The position numbers and the translations under genes were made by a program. Below, piece after piece: positions 48,703 to 57,707 of a DNA stretch of 62,700 nt. The stretch spans positions 1-62,700 of the forward strand of contig NZ_LFLS01000037.1 in the NCBI RefSeq assembly GCF_001189915.1, in the 5' to 3' direction. This DNA is from Herbaspirillum autotrophicum (GTDB lineage: Bacteria > Pseudomonadota > Gammaproteobacteria > Burkholderiales > Burkholderiaceae_D). The notes beneath the pieces were generated by a model. The model made no database searches and was not told the DNA's origin. It saw nothing but the letters and a program-made list of their open reading frames with translations. How positions within the stretch are numbered: the first letter of the stretch is position 1; the number at the start of each line of letters is the position of its first letter.

Positions 48703-49254
48703 CTAATGTTGTGCGACGGAAACTAATGGTGTCGATGAACCTGCAAATTCAACAAATTGTACTGCCAGTCCGCGTGCTTTCATCCAGTCCGCCACCGCAT
48801 AACCAGTACCTGCCGGCCACGGCCGCAAATCAGGCGGCGCTACCAGACGATACTCCAGCAACTCTTCCGACAAGCGAATCTCGCCGCTGGCCTTGACGTG
48901 ATAGGCGATGATAAGTTCGTTCTTGCGCATGAACTCATACACGCCGATCAACGTCACCTGTTGCGCATCAAGATTGGTTTCTTCCTTGATCTCGCGCGCA
49001 ATACCTTGCTCCGGTGTTTCGTCGCGCTCCATGAAACCGGTAATCAGCGCGAAGCGACCTTCACCCCACGCTGCATTGCGCGCCAACAGCATCTTGCCAT
49101 CGACTTCAACCAGCGCAGCCAGCACCGGCAGAGGATTATCCCAATGGGTCCAGTGACCCTCCGGGCAAGCCAGCCGCAATTTCCCGGCTTCGCCGACATC
49201 AGCCCGCATTACCAGCGAGGCAGCGCAGACCGGGCAAAATTTGAACTCGCTCAT
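48703..49254 (-). CDS. NUDIX hydrolase with N-terminal zinc ribbon
   Basis: A 183-residue hydrolase. An N-terminal zinc-ribbon-like segment (FCPVCAASL ... LACPEGHWTHWDNP) is followed by a NUDIX domain with the intact box GFMERDETPEQGIAREIKEE then TNL. This combination occurs in NudC-like and related NAD or nucleoside-diphosphate-linked hydrolases. The substrate is not assigned. It starts five bases after the alaS stop on the same strand, so alaS, this gene and probably the TusA-like gene form one unit. Confidence 0.91.
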   Translation of the reverse strand: MSEFKFCPVCAASLVMRADVGEAGKLRLACPEGHWTHWDNPLPVLAALVEVDGKMLLARNAAWGEGRFALITGFMERDETPEQGIAREIKEETNLDAQQVTLIGVYEFMRKNELIIAYHVKASGEIRLSEELLEYRLVAPPDLRPWPAGTGYAVADWMKARGLAVQFVEFAGSSTPLVSVAQH

Positions 49255-49259
49255 GACGC

Positions 49260-51884
49260 TCAGAGCTTGCTGTCAACCCAGCCGGCCACCGCCTGCAATG
49301 CTTGCGGCAAACCACTCGGATCGGTACCGCCGGCCTGCGCCATGTCAGGACGACCGCCGCCTTTGCCACCCACTTGCTGGGCGACGAAGTTGACCAGATC
49401 ACCTGCCTTGACCTTGGCAGTACTGTCGGCAGTCACGCCGGCAATCAGACTGACCTTGCCATCCTTGACCGAGGCCAGCACGATGGCTGCCGTCTTCAGT
49501 TTGTCCTTGAGCTTGTCCATGGTTTCACGCAGCGCCGTCGTGTCGGCACCTTCCAGCGTGGCCGCCAGCACCTTGATGCCCTTGACATCAACCGCCTGCG
49601 TCAGCAACTCATCACCTTGATTGGCAGCGAGCTTCGACTTCAGACCCGACAATTCTTTTTCCAGCGCCTTGACGTGGTCTTGCACCTGCGCAATACGTTG
49701 TGTCAGTTCTTCCGGCTGTGCCTTGAGTGCTGCAGCCGCTTCATTGACGCGATTGCTCAAGCCCTGCACCAGCGCCAGCGCGCCGGTACCGGTAACCGCT
49801 TCAATCCGGCGGATGCCGGCAGCAACGCCGCCTTCGGCGACGATCTTGAACAAACCGATATCACCGGTACGCTTGACGTGCGTACCACCGCACAATTCAC
49901 GCGAGGTACCAATCGACAGCACCCGCACTTCGTCGCCGTATTTTTCGCCAAACAACGCCATGGCACCTGCGCCGACAGCATCGTCAAAGCTCATCAGACG
50001 TGCTTCGGTTGCCGCGTTGTCCAGAATTTCGCGATTCACGATTTCTTCCACGCGACGAATTTCTTCGGCCGTCACCGGCGCATTGTGGCTGAAGTCGAAA
50101 CGCGTCTTGTCGGCATCGACCAGCGAACCCTTTTGCGATACATGACTGCCCAATACTTCGCGCAACGCCTTGTGCATCAAATGGGTGGCCGAGTGATTGC
50201 GGATGGTGCGTGCGCGCTGTTCAGCATCTACCTTGGCTTCCAGCGTATCGCCGACTGCCAGGGAACCCTTGGTCAGGGTGCCGTGATGACCGAATACATC
50301 GGCCTGAATCTTTTGCGTATCAGCGACGCTGAACGTGGCAGCGGCAGATTCCAGCAGCCCGGCATCGCCCGCCTGACCACCCGACTCGGCGTAGAACGGC
50401 GTGGTGTCCAGCACCACAATGGCGTCTTGACCAGCTTCGATTTTCTGTACGGCGCTGCCATCCACATACAAGGCCACCACTTTGGCTTGCTGCGTCAGGG
50501 CGTCATAACCGACGAAGCGGGTCTTGTCGCCGCTGTATTCGATACCGGCGGCCATTTTGAATTTACCGGCGGCACGCGCGGTCGACTTTTGGCGCTCCAT
50601 GGCCACGGTGAAACCGGCTTCGTCCAGTTCGACTTCGCGTTCGCGGCAAATATCGGCTGTCAGATCAAGCGGGAAACCGTAGGTGTCATACAGCGTGAAG
50701 GCAGTTTCGCCATCCAGCGTCTTGGCATTCTTGGCCAGTGCGGCTTCCAGAATTTTCATGCCGTGTTCCAGCGTTTCGCCGAAACGTTCTTCTTCCTGCT
50801 TCAATACCTGCTCGACGCGGCCTGCTGCTTCCGGCAATTCCGGATAGGCGGCACCCATTTCAGCGACCAGATCCTTGACCAGACGATAGAAGAAAGGCTG
50901 GGTCTGACCCAACTTGTGACCATGACGCAGCGCACGGCGGATGATGCGGCGCAGCACATAGCCGCGACCTTCATTGCCAGGGATCACGCCATCCACGATC
51001 AGGAACGAGGTAGCGCGGATGTGGTCGGCAATCACCTTGAGCGAATTGTTTTCCAGATCGCTGGTCTTGGTTTCGCGCGCCGCAGCCTTGATCAGGTTCT
51101 GGAACAGATCGATTTCATAGTTGCTGTGCACGTGTTGCAGAATTGCAGCCAGACGCTCCAGACCCATGCCGGTATCAACGCAAGGCGCCGGCAACGGCGT
51201 CAGTGTCGCAACACCGGTTTTCGGATCGATCTGACGGTCGAACTGCATGAACACGTTATTCCAGATTTCGATATAGCGATCGCCATCGGCGTCCGGGCTG
51301 CCCGGAGGACCGCCCCAGACATCGGCGCCGTGATCGTAAAAAATTTCAGAGCAAGGACCGCACGGACCGGTGTCGGCCATTTGCCAGAAATTGTCGGAAG
51401 CGTAAGGCGCACCCTTGTTGTCGCCGATACGCACCACGCGTTCTTTCGGCAAACCGATTTCATTGACCCAGATATCGTAGGCTTCATCGTCGGTTTCATA
51501 CACCGTCGCCCACAACTTGTCGGCCGGCAACCCATACACTTTGGTCAGCAGTTCCCAAGCCCATTTCAGCGATTCACGCTTGAAATAGTCGCCAAAGGAC
51601 CAGTTGCCGAGCATTTCGAAGAAAGTATGGTGACGGGCGGTATAACCGACGTTTTCCAGATCGTTATGCTTGCCGCCGGCGCGCAGGCAGCGCTGTACCG
51701 AAGTGGCGCGCACATAGTTGCGCTTGTCAGTCCCGAGGAACACGTCCTTGAACTGCACCATGCCTGAGTTGGTGAACAGCAAAGTCGGGTCGTTACCCGG
51801 TACCAGGCTGGACGACCGGACAATGGTGTGTCCCTTGGATTCGAAGAATTTCAAAAACTTGTCGCGGATTTCGGCTGAGTTCAT
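49260..51884 (-). CDS. alaS: Alanine-tRNA ligase
   Basis: An 874-residue alanyl-tRNA synthetase of normal length. The class II core has [17 protein letters not shown] and [12 protein letters not shown]; the editing domain has the zinc ligands in [16 protein letters not shown] (HxxxH) and [16 protein letters not shown]; the C-terminal oligomerization/C-Ala domain ends with [15 protein letters not shown]. The start [19 protein letters not shown] is the family one. A TATAAT promoter element lies 44 bases upstream. Confidence 0.98.
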   Translation of the reverse strand: MNSAEIRDKFLKFFESKGHTIVRSSSLVPGNDPTLLFTNSGMVQFKDVFLGTDKRNYVRATSVQRCLRAGGKHNDLENVGYTARHHTFFEMLGNWSFGDYFKRESLKWAWELLTKVYGLPADKLWATVYETDDEAYDIWVNEIGLPKERVVRIGDNKGAPYASDNFWQMADTGPCGPCSEIFYDHGADVWGGPPGSPDADGDRYIEIWNNVFMQFDRQIDPKTGVATLTPLPAPCVDTGMGLERLAAILQHVHSNYEIDLFQNLIKAAARETKTSDLENNSLKVIADHIRATSFLIVDGVIPGNEGRGYVLRRIIRRALRHGHKLGQTQPFFYRLVKDLVAEMGAAYPELPEAAGRVEQVLKQEEERFGETLEHGMKILEAALAKNAKTLDGETAFTLYDTYGFPLDLTADICREREVELDEAGFTVAMERQKSTARAAGKFKMAAGIEYSGDKTRFVGYDALTQQAKVVALYVDGSAVQKIEAGQDAIVVLDTTPFYAESGGQAGDAGLLESAAATFSVADTQKIQADVFGHHGTLTKGSLAVGDTLEAKVDAEQRARTIRNHSATHLMHKALREVLGSHVSQKGSLVDADKTRFDFSHNAPVTAEEIRRVEEIVNREILDNAATEARLMSFDDAVGAGAMALFGEKYGDEVRVLSIGTSRELCGGTHVKRTGDIGLFKIVAEGGVAAGIRRIEAVTGTGALALVQGLSNRVNEAAAALKAQPEELTQRIAQVQDHVKALEKELSGLKSKLAANQGDELLTQAVDVKGIKVLAATLEGADTTALRETMDKLKDKLKTAAIVLASVKDGKVSLIAGVTADSTAKVKAGDLVNFVAQQVGGKGGGRPDMAQAGGTDPSGLPQALQAVAGWVDSKL

Positions 51885-51927
51885 GTTCGAGGACTGTAAA
51901 AAAACGGTGCAATATGACGGACCGATG

Positions 51928-51933
51928 ATTATA
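51928..51933 (-). promoter_or_regulatory. Promoter -10 of alaS
   Basis: A perfect TATAAT on the minus strand, 43 bases before the alaS ATG; no strong -35. It lies after the terminator of the upstream unit, so alaS must have its own promoter here. Confidence 0.55.
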
Positions 51934-51985
51934 CGTGATAAGCCCTGCTGTAATCATGGTCTGTCACGGTGCTTGCGGGCAGACG

Positions 51986-52020
51986 TAAAAAAACCCGTTC
52001 GGATCGCTCCCAACGGGTTA
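51986..52020 (-). terminator. Rho-independent terminator of the small exported protein gene
   Basis: On the minus strand AACCCGTT, a loop of about 12 bases and AACGGGTT are followed by TTTTTTA. It sits about 95 bases after the stop of the Lys/His-rich protein gene and before alaS. Confidence 0.88.
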
Positions 52021-52113
52021 ATGGTGATATCAACCGAAGTTCTGGCTGGTAAATTCTGGCGAATGCCGCTCTTCCTCGCTCAGACCCTACCGGTTAACAC
52101 CGCCACCGGTAAA

Positions 52114-52332
52114 TCAGGCACCCTTGTACAGGTTGTTGGACGCTTTTTTTGCGCGGTGATGCTTTTTATGCTTCTTGTGCTTCTTGTGCTTTTTATGCGC
52201 CTTGGCTGCTGGCGCGGCGGCCGGAGCGGACGTTGCCGCTGGAGCTGATGCCGGAGCAGGCGCATTCTGGGCCATGACTGGCAGTGCGAAAGCGGCGACG
52301 AGTACTGCGGCCAACAATTTATTCATTTTCAT
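52114..52332 (-). CDS. Small exported Lys/His-repeat protein
   Basis: A 72-residue protein. A signal peptide (MKMNKLLAAVLVAAFALPVMA) is followed by an Ala/Pro/Ser linker and then four KKH-type units, AHKKHKKHKKHKKHHRAKK, ending NNLYKGA. The mature part is strongly basic with a histidine every third residue, which could bind metal, nucleic acid or the cell surface. I start at the second of two adjacent ATGs, because GAGG then has a normal spacing. No named family is recognised; it has its own terminator. It is grouped with two other exported proteins on the same strand. Confidence 0.75.
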   Translation of the reverse strand: MKMNKLLAAVLVAAFALPVMAQNAPAPASAPAATSAPAAAPAAKAHKKHKKHKKHKKHHRAKKASNNLYKGA

Positions 52333-52385
52333 CATTTTCCTCGTTAAGTGTTGTTCATCCCAAGTTCGCGTCTCGCTTTTTCACT

Positions 52386-52955
52386 TCAACCCGTCACTTT
52401 AGCGTGATGGATCCGCCCCGACATACGACCTTGTGCATTCTTAACGCGGCGCTGTTCGTTCGCGTTGACATGACCATTACGTGCCGCTTTGGCTTCAATA
52501 TGATCGACCCGGGCTTCGCCGCCCTGCAGCTTGCCAACCTGCTGCTTGCTGAGCACACCGGACTTGATACCGTTGTCGATGCGCTGTTCCTGATTTACGT
52601 TTCTTTGCACGTCAGCTTGCATGCGCTGGCTCGACACCGAATTCGGGTTGCCGCTCACGCCGTTATGCTTGTCGGCCGCAATCTCGCTGCTGGCCTTGTT
52701 CTGCATACGGTTGATCCTGGCCTTTTCAGCGGGACTCAGATTGCCGTTCTTGAGGGCATTCGACTGCACCTTGTCGATCCGGCTTTCCTGGCGCTCCAGC
52801 TTGCCGGCTTCGCCGGTGCTCAATTGACCGGACTGCAACCCGCTTTCTATCCGCTGTTGCTGGTTGATGTCGCGCTGGGTTTCGCTGGCAGCCGTTTGCG
52901 CAAATACCGGGACCGATACCGCGACCAGCAAAGCCATCATTGTCAGTTGTTTCAT
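52386..52955 (-). CDS. Exported two-repeat protein of unknown function
   Basis: A 189-residue protein with a signal peptide (MKQLTMMALLVAVSVPVFA). The mature part holds two copies of a unit of about 62 residues (about 27-88 and 115-178). Each begins with QQRIESGLQSGQLSTGEAGKL or the matching QEQRIDNGIKSGVLSKQQVG, then a second sub-motif, NGNLSPAEKARINRMQN or NGHVNANEQRRVKNAQ. So the protein looks like four helix-turn-helix-like sub-repeats with a G-x-L/V-[ST/N] turn. Basic, glutamine-rich, no cysteines. ATGATG start with AGAGG upstream, as in the gene that follows it. Function unknown. Confidence 0.8.
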   Translation of the reverse strand: MKQLTMMALLVAVSVPVFAQTAASETQRDINQQQRIESGLQSGQLSTGEAGKLERQESRIDKVQSNALKNGNLSPAEKARINRMQNKASSEIAADKHNGVSGNPNSVSSQRMQADVQRNVNQEQRIDNGIKSGVLSKQQVGKLQGGEARVDHIEAKAARNGHVNANEQRRVKNAQGRMSGRIHHAKVTG

Positions 52956-53087
52956 CATCGTGCCTCTTAGGTAGGAATGGGCAACGCCGCCCATGCTTCC
53001 AATAACGATGTGAGACTGCCGGCGACGACCCGTCCCTTGTAAGGCGCGTAAGCAAATATTACCGGGCGCGTCCGATCTGACCAGAGC

Positions 53088-53489
53088 TTAATGCGTCGGC
53101 GGACGTTTCTTGTGCACCGCCGTCTTGTGATGCGCGCTGACCGGGTGCACCGCCTTGTGCGACTGGCTGTGGTTGCGGCGATGCTGATTGCCGGCAAGCT
53201 TGTGTTTTGCCGGCTTCTTCTTGCCGGCCTGCGCCACAGTACGCTTCTTGACCGGGGCCTTGGCTTTCTTCGGCACTGGCGGAGCCGGCCGCGGCTTGGC
53301 AAGCGCCTGCTGCTGACGGGCGGCACGCTGCTCTTGCAACAAGCGGGCTTCGCGCACTGTCAGTTTGCCGGCCTTGAGGTCGCGCACGATGGGGTCGTCA
53401 CGATAGGTTGCGTGGGATGCTGCCGGCTGCGCCAATCCCGGGATCGCCACTGCCAGAGCCAGCAGGGCTGCAATCAAACTGCTTTTCAT
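53088..53489 (-). CDS. Small exported Lys/His-rich basic protein
   Basis: A 133-residue protein with a signal peptide (MKSSLIAALLALAVAIPGLA), a short helical unit IVRDLKAGKLTVREARLLQE, and then a long low-complexity tail of Lys, Ala, Pro and His with KHKLAGNQHRR and HHKTAVHKKR. The helical unit has the same L-x-x-G-x-L-[ST]-x-x-E-A pattern as the repeats of the next protein, suggesting common origin. It is first of three small leftward exported-protein genes. The ribosome site is weak, so the start at 53489 rests on the signal peptide. Confidence 0.72.
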   Translation of the reverse strand: MKSSLIAALLALAVAIPGLAQPAASHATYRDDPIVRDLKAGKLTVREARLLQEQRAARQQQALAKPRPAPPVPKKAKAPVKKRTVAQAGKKKPAKHKLAGNQHRRNHSQSHKAVHPVSAHHKTAVHKKRPPTH

Positions 53490-53553
53490 GATGCGGAAGA
53501 CTTTCTTCTTGTTTTGATGTTGTTGTGATGTTGTTGTGATCGTGCCGACTTGA

Positions 53554-54315
53554 TCAATCCGGACCAATCAGATCGATACGATCGGTACAGATACCGTCGA
53601 CACCCCAGCCGCGTATTTCACGCGCCCTTTGCGGGTCGTTGACGGTGTAGCAGAATAAACCAAATCCGGCGTCTTTGATCGCACGTGCTTGCCGCTCGGA
53701 AAGATTTTTATGATTGGTGTGCAGCGCTACCGCATCCAATATCTGCAGTTGCTGTTGCCAGTCATCAGGAATCGTATCGACCAGAAAGCCGCGAGGAATT
53801 TCCGGTGCCGCGATTTTGGCCGCCATCAGCGCTTCAAACGAAAATGAGGAAAACAGTGGCAACGTGGCGTCGTTGTGCCCCGCCACATGCGCGCCGATGG
53901 CATCGGCAAATGCACTCTTTAGAGCCAGCGCCGCCACGGTGCCGGTAGCCACGGCCACCGCTTCCGAGGCAGGCTTGATTTCAACATTCATCCAGACCGC
54001 ATGTTGACGGCAAAATGCCATGGCCTGCGCCAGCGTGCAGACCGGCTCGCCGGCAAAGGCCGGGCTGTGCCAGCCACCGGCATCCAGCGCCAGCAGCTCC
54101 GACAAGGTATGGTCGGCAATCTTGCCGCTGCCGGGCAAGGTTCTGCCCAATACCGGATCGTGCATCAGAATCGGTTCCTGATCACGGGTCAGCATGACAT
54201 CGAACTCCACCCCGCGAAATCCGTGCGACCAGCCGCAACGCAACGCTGCCAGAGTATTTTCCGGGGCCAGCGTGCCACCACCGCGATGCGCAAGAATTGT
54301 CGGATAAGGCCACAT
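53554..54315 (-). CDS. ugpQ: Glycerophosphodiester phosphodiesterase
   Basis: A 253-residue TIM-barrel enzyme hydrolysing glycerophosphodiesters to glycerol 3-phosphate and an alcohol. The N-terminal LAHRGGGTLAPENT (catalytic His9 and Arg10), EFDVMLTRDQEPILMHD (metal Glu/Asp and catalytic His51) and the later NVEIKP are intact. No signal peptide, so it is cytoplasmic like UgpQ rather than periplasmic GlpQ. No ugp transporter genes are adjacent. Leftward, 65 bases before the next exported-protein gene. Confidence 0.93.
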   Translation of the reverse strand: MWPYPTILAHRGGGTLAPENTLAALRCGWSHGFRGVEFDVMLTRDQEPILMHDPVLGRTLPGSGKIADHTLSELLALDAGGWHSPAFAGEPVCTLAQAMAFCRQHAVWMNVEIKPASEAVAVATGTVAALALKSAFADAIGAHVAGHNDATLPLFSSFSFEALMAAKIAAPEIPRGFLVDTIPDDWQQQLQILDAVALHTNHKNLSERQARAIKDAGFGLFCYTVNDPQRAREIRGWGVDGICTDRIDLIGPD

Positions 54316-54473
54316 GTGTCCGCCGCAGAAATTATCGATCCCGGCATTTTATGCCGGCCGGCGCTGCCGCAACAACCTTTCGGTAACGGATTGCGTCATT
54401 TCGTCGCAAGTTGCTTTGCAGCGCCGCTGACGGCAGACATCATGCACACTGACTAACCCGACCGGAGTACTGC

Positions 54474-54755
54474 ATGAACCCGACCAATTCCCTGCCGCCA
54501 AATGCCGAGGCACTCGCCGCCGCCCACCGGCGCGTGTCCCGCAAACTCGGCTTTTATACGCACCTTGGCATCTATTGCATCGTCAACTGCGGGCTGATGC
54601 TATTGAACCTACGCCATCCGCAACACCCCTTTTGGGCACTCGGACCGCTACTCGGATGGGGAATCGGGTTACTATTTCACGGCCTCCGCGTATTTCTGCG
54701 CATCCCGCCTGGCTGGAAACAGCGCATGCTTGAACACGAATTGAGAAACAGATAA
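54474..54755 (+). CDS. 2TM-domain membrane protein
   Basis: A 93-residue protein with two transmembrane segments (about residues 27-44 and 53-70) linked by a short loop, the layout of the 2TM domain family. RRVSRKLGFYTHLGIYCIVN and WGIGLLFHGLRVF are family-typical. It starts a rightward three-gene unit, seven bases before the histidine kinase gene; such pairs are common, and it may assist the kinase. The function is unknown. Confidence 0.85.
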   Translation: MNPTNSLPPNAEALAAAHRRVSRKLGFYTHLGIYCIVNCGLMLLNLRHPQHPFWALGPLLGWGIGLLFHGLRVFLRIPPGWKQRMLEHELRNR

Positions 54756-54762
54756 ACGCTTC

Positions 54763-55836
54763 ATGAACCTGACCGCTTCACGCCTGCGCCTGCTGGCGCA
54801 TGATTTGCCCCGCAGCATATTGCCGACGATCGCCATCAGTGTGGCCTGTGCACTGGTGGTGACCTACCTGATGCACATCGGCTCCGGCTTTGCCGAAAAC
54901 CTGATCTTTTCGCTGTGCATCGGCACCACCGCCATGTTGCTGATCAACGGCGCACGATTGCTGTTCTGGGGCCGTGAGGAACCACCCAAAGTGCGTTTTC
55001 TGCTGGTGCTGCTGATACTGGCGCCGCTGTCTTTCTTTATCGGCAACCTGATCGCCACTGCGTCACTCGGGCGCGCCGCCGAAGCGTTTACCATCAATCA
55101 GGCCAACAACACTATCGGCATCATCGTCCTGACCTTGCTGGCTTGCGTCGGCGGCACGCTGTTTTTCTGGAACCGCGAAAAAATGGCGGTGCTGCGGGCG
55201 CGCAATCAGCAAATCGAACGACAAACGGTACAGGCCCAATTGCAAATGCTGCAAGCCCAGATCGAACCGCACATGCTGTTCAACACGCTGGCGACCCTGC
55301 AAAGCCTGATCGCCAGCGAACCATTGCGGGCGCAGCAAATGCTGGATCAACTGATTCACTATCTGCGCTCCACGCTGTCTGAATCGCGCAGTGGCAAAAC
55401 CACGCTGGGACGTGAATTCGACCTGATGCAAGCCTATCTTGGCCTGATGTCGCTGCGCATGGGCTTGCGACTGACCTACGCCTTGCGCCTGCCGGATGAC
55501 ATGCGCGAGATACCGATTGCGCCGATGTTGCTGCAACCGCTGGTGGAAAATGCCATCAAGCATGGCCTGGAACCGAAACTCGATGGCGGCGATTGCACGG
55601 TACAGGCCACCCGCCATCGCGGCATGCTGGTGCTGAGCGTGTTCGATACCGGCCGTGGTCTGGATCCCTCTGTCAGCTACAACCAGAATGACGGCATGCA
55701 TATCGGGCTGGACAATATTCGCGCCCGCTTGCAAGCCTTGTATGGTCCGCTGGCGGAATTGACGCTGACCCACAATATCCCCGACGGAACGGTGGCGCAG
55801 ATCACCATTCCGCTGACGCCCGGCAAACGCAAATGA
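54763..55836 (+). CDS. LytS-family sensor histidine kinase
   Basis: A 357-residue membrane kinase of the LytS/His_kinase type. Four transmembrane segments occupy about residues 18-135, then a short coiled coil, the phosphoacceptor motif QIEPHMLFNTLATLQSLI with H170, and an ATPase domain with PLVENAIKHGLEP and GIGLDNIRARL-like GLDNIRARLQALYG. No extracytoplasmic sensor domain is large enough to bind a ligand outside the membrane. It overlaps the LytTR regulator gene by four bases. Confidence 0.93.
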   Translation: MNLTASRLRLLAHDLPRSILPTIAISVACALVVTYLMHIGSGFAENLIFSLCIGTTAMLLINGARLLFWGREEPPKVRFLLVLLILAPLSFFIGNLIATASLGRAAEAFTINQANNTIGIIVLTLLACVGGTLFFWNREKMAVLRARNQQIERQTVQAQLQMLQAQIEPHMLFNTLATLQSLIASEPLRAQQMLDQLIHYLRSTLSESRSGKTTLGREFDLMQAYLGLMSLRMGLRLTYALRLPDDMREIPIAPMLLQPLVENAIKHGLEPKLDGGDCTVQATRHRGMLVLSVFDTGRGLDPSVSYNQNDGMHIGLDNIRARLQALYGPLAELTLTHNIPDGTVAQITIPLTPGKRK

Positions 55837-56633
55837 CGAGCCCGTCTTCCGCCCCGGTGCGCGCACTGATTGCGGAAGACGAACCGCTGCTGGCGGCGGC
55901 GCTGGCACGCACGCTGGCTGCTGTGTGGCCGGCGTTGCAGCTGGAACCGCTTGCAGAAAATGGCGTACGCGCGGTGGAACAGATTTTCAGCAGCCGCCCG
56001 GATCTCGTTTTCCTCGACATCAACATGCCCGGCAAAAGCGGACTGGAGGTGGCACGTGAAATGGCAGAAGAATGGCCGCAGGAATATCCGTTTCCGCTGT
56101 TGGTGTTTGTCACCGCCTACGATCAATATGCAGTTCAGGCATTCGATCTGGCGGCCATCGACTATGTGTTGAAACCAGTATCCGAAATGCGCCTGAGCGA
56201 TACCGTGGGTCGCCTGCAAGCGCGCCTGGCAACGACTGGTGGTGACCGGGAATTGCAACAGGCGATCGGGCAATTACGCCAATTGCATCAGGTTGCCGCA
56301 GCGCCGGAAAAGCTGAACATGATCCGCGCCGCAGTGGGCAATCAGGTTCGCCTGATTCCGGTTGCAGACGTGCTTTATTTCGAAGCCACCGACAAATACA
56401 TCAATGTCGTCACGGCCAACAGCGAATCACTGATTCGCACCAGCCTCAAGGAATTGATTCCGCAACTCGATGCCAGTCAATTCTGGCAAATTCATCGCAG
56501 CACCGTAGTGCGCATCCAAGCCGTCAGCGCGGCGCAACGGGGCGACAGCGGTAAGCTGACCCTGACCTTGCATGCGCGTCCCGAAACCCTGACGGTGAGC
56601 CGTTTGTTTGCCCATCTGTTTCGTCAGATGTAA
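55833..56633 (+). CDS. LytTR-family response regulator
   Basis: A 266-residue regulator paired with the preceding kinase. The receiver (about residues 10-130) has the acidic pocket at E15-D16, phosphoacceptor D62 in LVFLDINMPGKSG and K in YVLKPVS. The C-terminal LytTR DNA-binding domain (about 165-266) has VLYFEATDKYINVV and FWQIHRSTVVRI. LytTR proteins bind two short direct repeats; none was located with confidence here. The target genes are unknown; the transport operon on the other side is convergent, so adjacency alone is weak evidence. Confidence 0.94.
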   Translation: MTSPSSAPVRALIAEDEPLLAAALARTLAAVWPALQLEPLAENGVRAVEQIFSSRPDLVFLDINMPGKSGLEVAREMAEEWPQEYPFPLLVFVTAYDQYAVQAFDLAAIDYVLKPVSEMRLSDTVGRLQARLATTGGDRELQQAIGQLRQLHQVAAAPEKLNMIRAAVGNQVRLIPVADVLYFEATDKYINVVTANSESLIRTSLKELIPQLDASQFWQIHRSTVVRIQAVSAAQRGDSGKLTLTLHARPETLTVSRLFAHLFRQM

Positions 56634-56660
56634 ATCCCGCCTGGGCCAAAACGCCATGCA

Positions 56661-57707
56661 TCAGGGATAGTAGCGACCGGCAGCGCGTGCCGCCACTTCA
56701 TACACCTTGGGCAATACAATCCCGCGCCGCTCCATCACCGACTGCTTCATGCCGACCACGAACTGACGCGAATAGCGTACCGGAATCTGCGACGGATCAT
56801 GACCATCGCGCAGTATTTCAAGCGCCATGGAGGCGGCATCTTCGCCCTGCTCCAACGGCGAAGTGCCGATGGTCAGCATGCCACCTTCATGCGCAAACTG
56901 GCCCTGATAAGAAATCACCGGCACCGCCGAATGCGCCTCCGTCCACTGCACGATCTGATCGGCAGGAATCGGTTTCAATCCGCCCTCGGTGCGCCGGATC
57001 GTCCGGTAGCCAGACAAGACGATGACATCCGCCTGCAGTCCCAATATGTCGAGTTTTTCTTGCCACTCATCCCAATTCGCAGCCTGTTGCGGCGGCACAA
57101 CCTCGACCGGTCCCCAATCAAAGTTTTCCCATTGCTGCGCTTCGCCCAGCACACTGCCTGAAGCATCGCTGAGCAAACCCAGTCGCAACGGCCGCTGCAA
57201 CTTCTGAAACCTGGGAATCGCCAGCAACGCTTCGCGGATCGCAGCCAATGGCAAGCGCTCCACCACGCCGGTGACATTGTTGGCCAGATCGTAATGATAG
57301 TCGCCGGGATCGTGATCAATCCCGCCAAACACCACTTTTACATGCGGATGATTGATGTAATAGCGTGCCGCGTACTGCTGGGCATCGTCGTCCAACGCAA
57401 TCAATATATCCGGATTGATTTTATCGATGGCGGCCCGCGCATTGGTGCCGGCGGCAGCCAGCCCTTGCACCGAATTCTGCGATTTGGAATCCATGTAATA
57501 CCAGTGCAAGCGGTACATCGAGCGGTCTTGCAACACCCGCCGGATACCGGTGTTGATGTCTTGCACCCAGGGATCGTTTTCTTCGAAACTGTGCAATATC
57601 ACGATGCGCGGCTTGCTGGCGTTGTACCAGACGAACAGGCCCACGCTGACCAGCACGAAGATACCGACCAGCAAACCTTCAACGGTGATTTTCCTGATGA
57701 GTTTCAT
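56661..57707 (-). CDS. Membrane-anchored ABC-type substrate-binding protein
   Basis: A 348-residue protein: one N-terminal transmembrane segment (about residues 10-28, no cleavage site), then a type I periplasmic-binding fold of the ABC_sub_bind family (RIVILHSFEENDPWVQDI, ILIALDDDAQQYAARYY, VIVLSGYRTIRRTEGG, ILRDGHDPSQIPVRYSRQ). It has no ABC permease or ATPase beside it. Instead its ATG overlaps the stop of a CNBD-DASS permease gene by four bases. It could present a ligand to that permease or act as a sensor. The ligand is unknown. Confidence 0.85.
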   Translation of the reverse strand: MKLIRKITVEGLLVGIFVLVSVGLFVWYNASKPRIVILHSFEENDPWVQDINTGIRRVLQDRSMYRLHWYYMDSKSQNSVQGLAAAGTNARAAIDKINPDILIALDDDAQQYAARYYINHPHVKVVFGGIDHDPGDYHYDLANNVTGVVERLPLAAIREALLAIPRFQKLQRPLRLGLLSDASGSVLGEAQQWENFDWGPVEVVPPQQAANWDEWQEKLDILGLQADVIVLSGYRTIRRTEGGLKPIPADQIVQWTEAHSAVPVISYQGQFAHEGGMLTIGTSPLEQGEDAASMALEILRDGHDPSQIPVRYSRQFVVGMKQSVMERRGIVLPKVYEVAARAAGRYYP

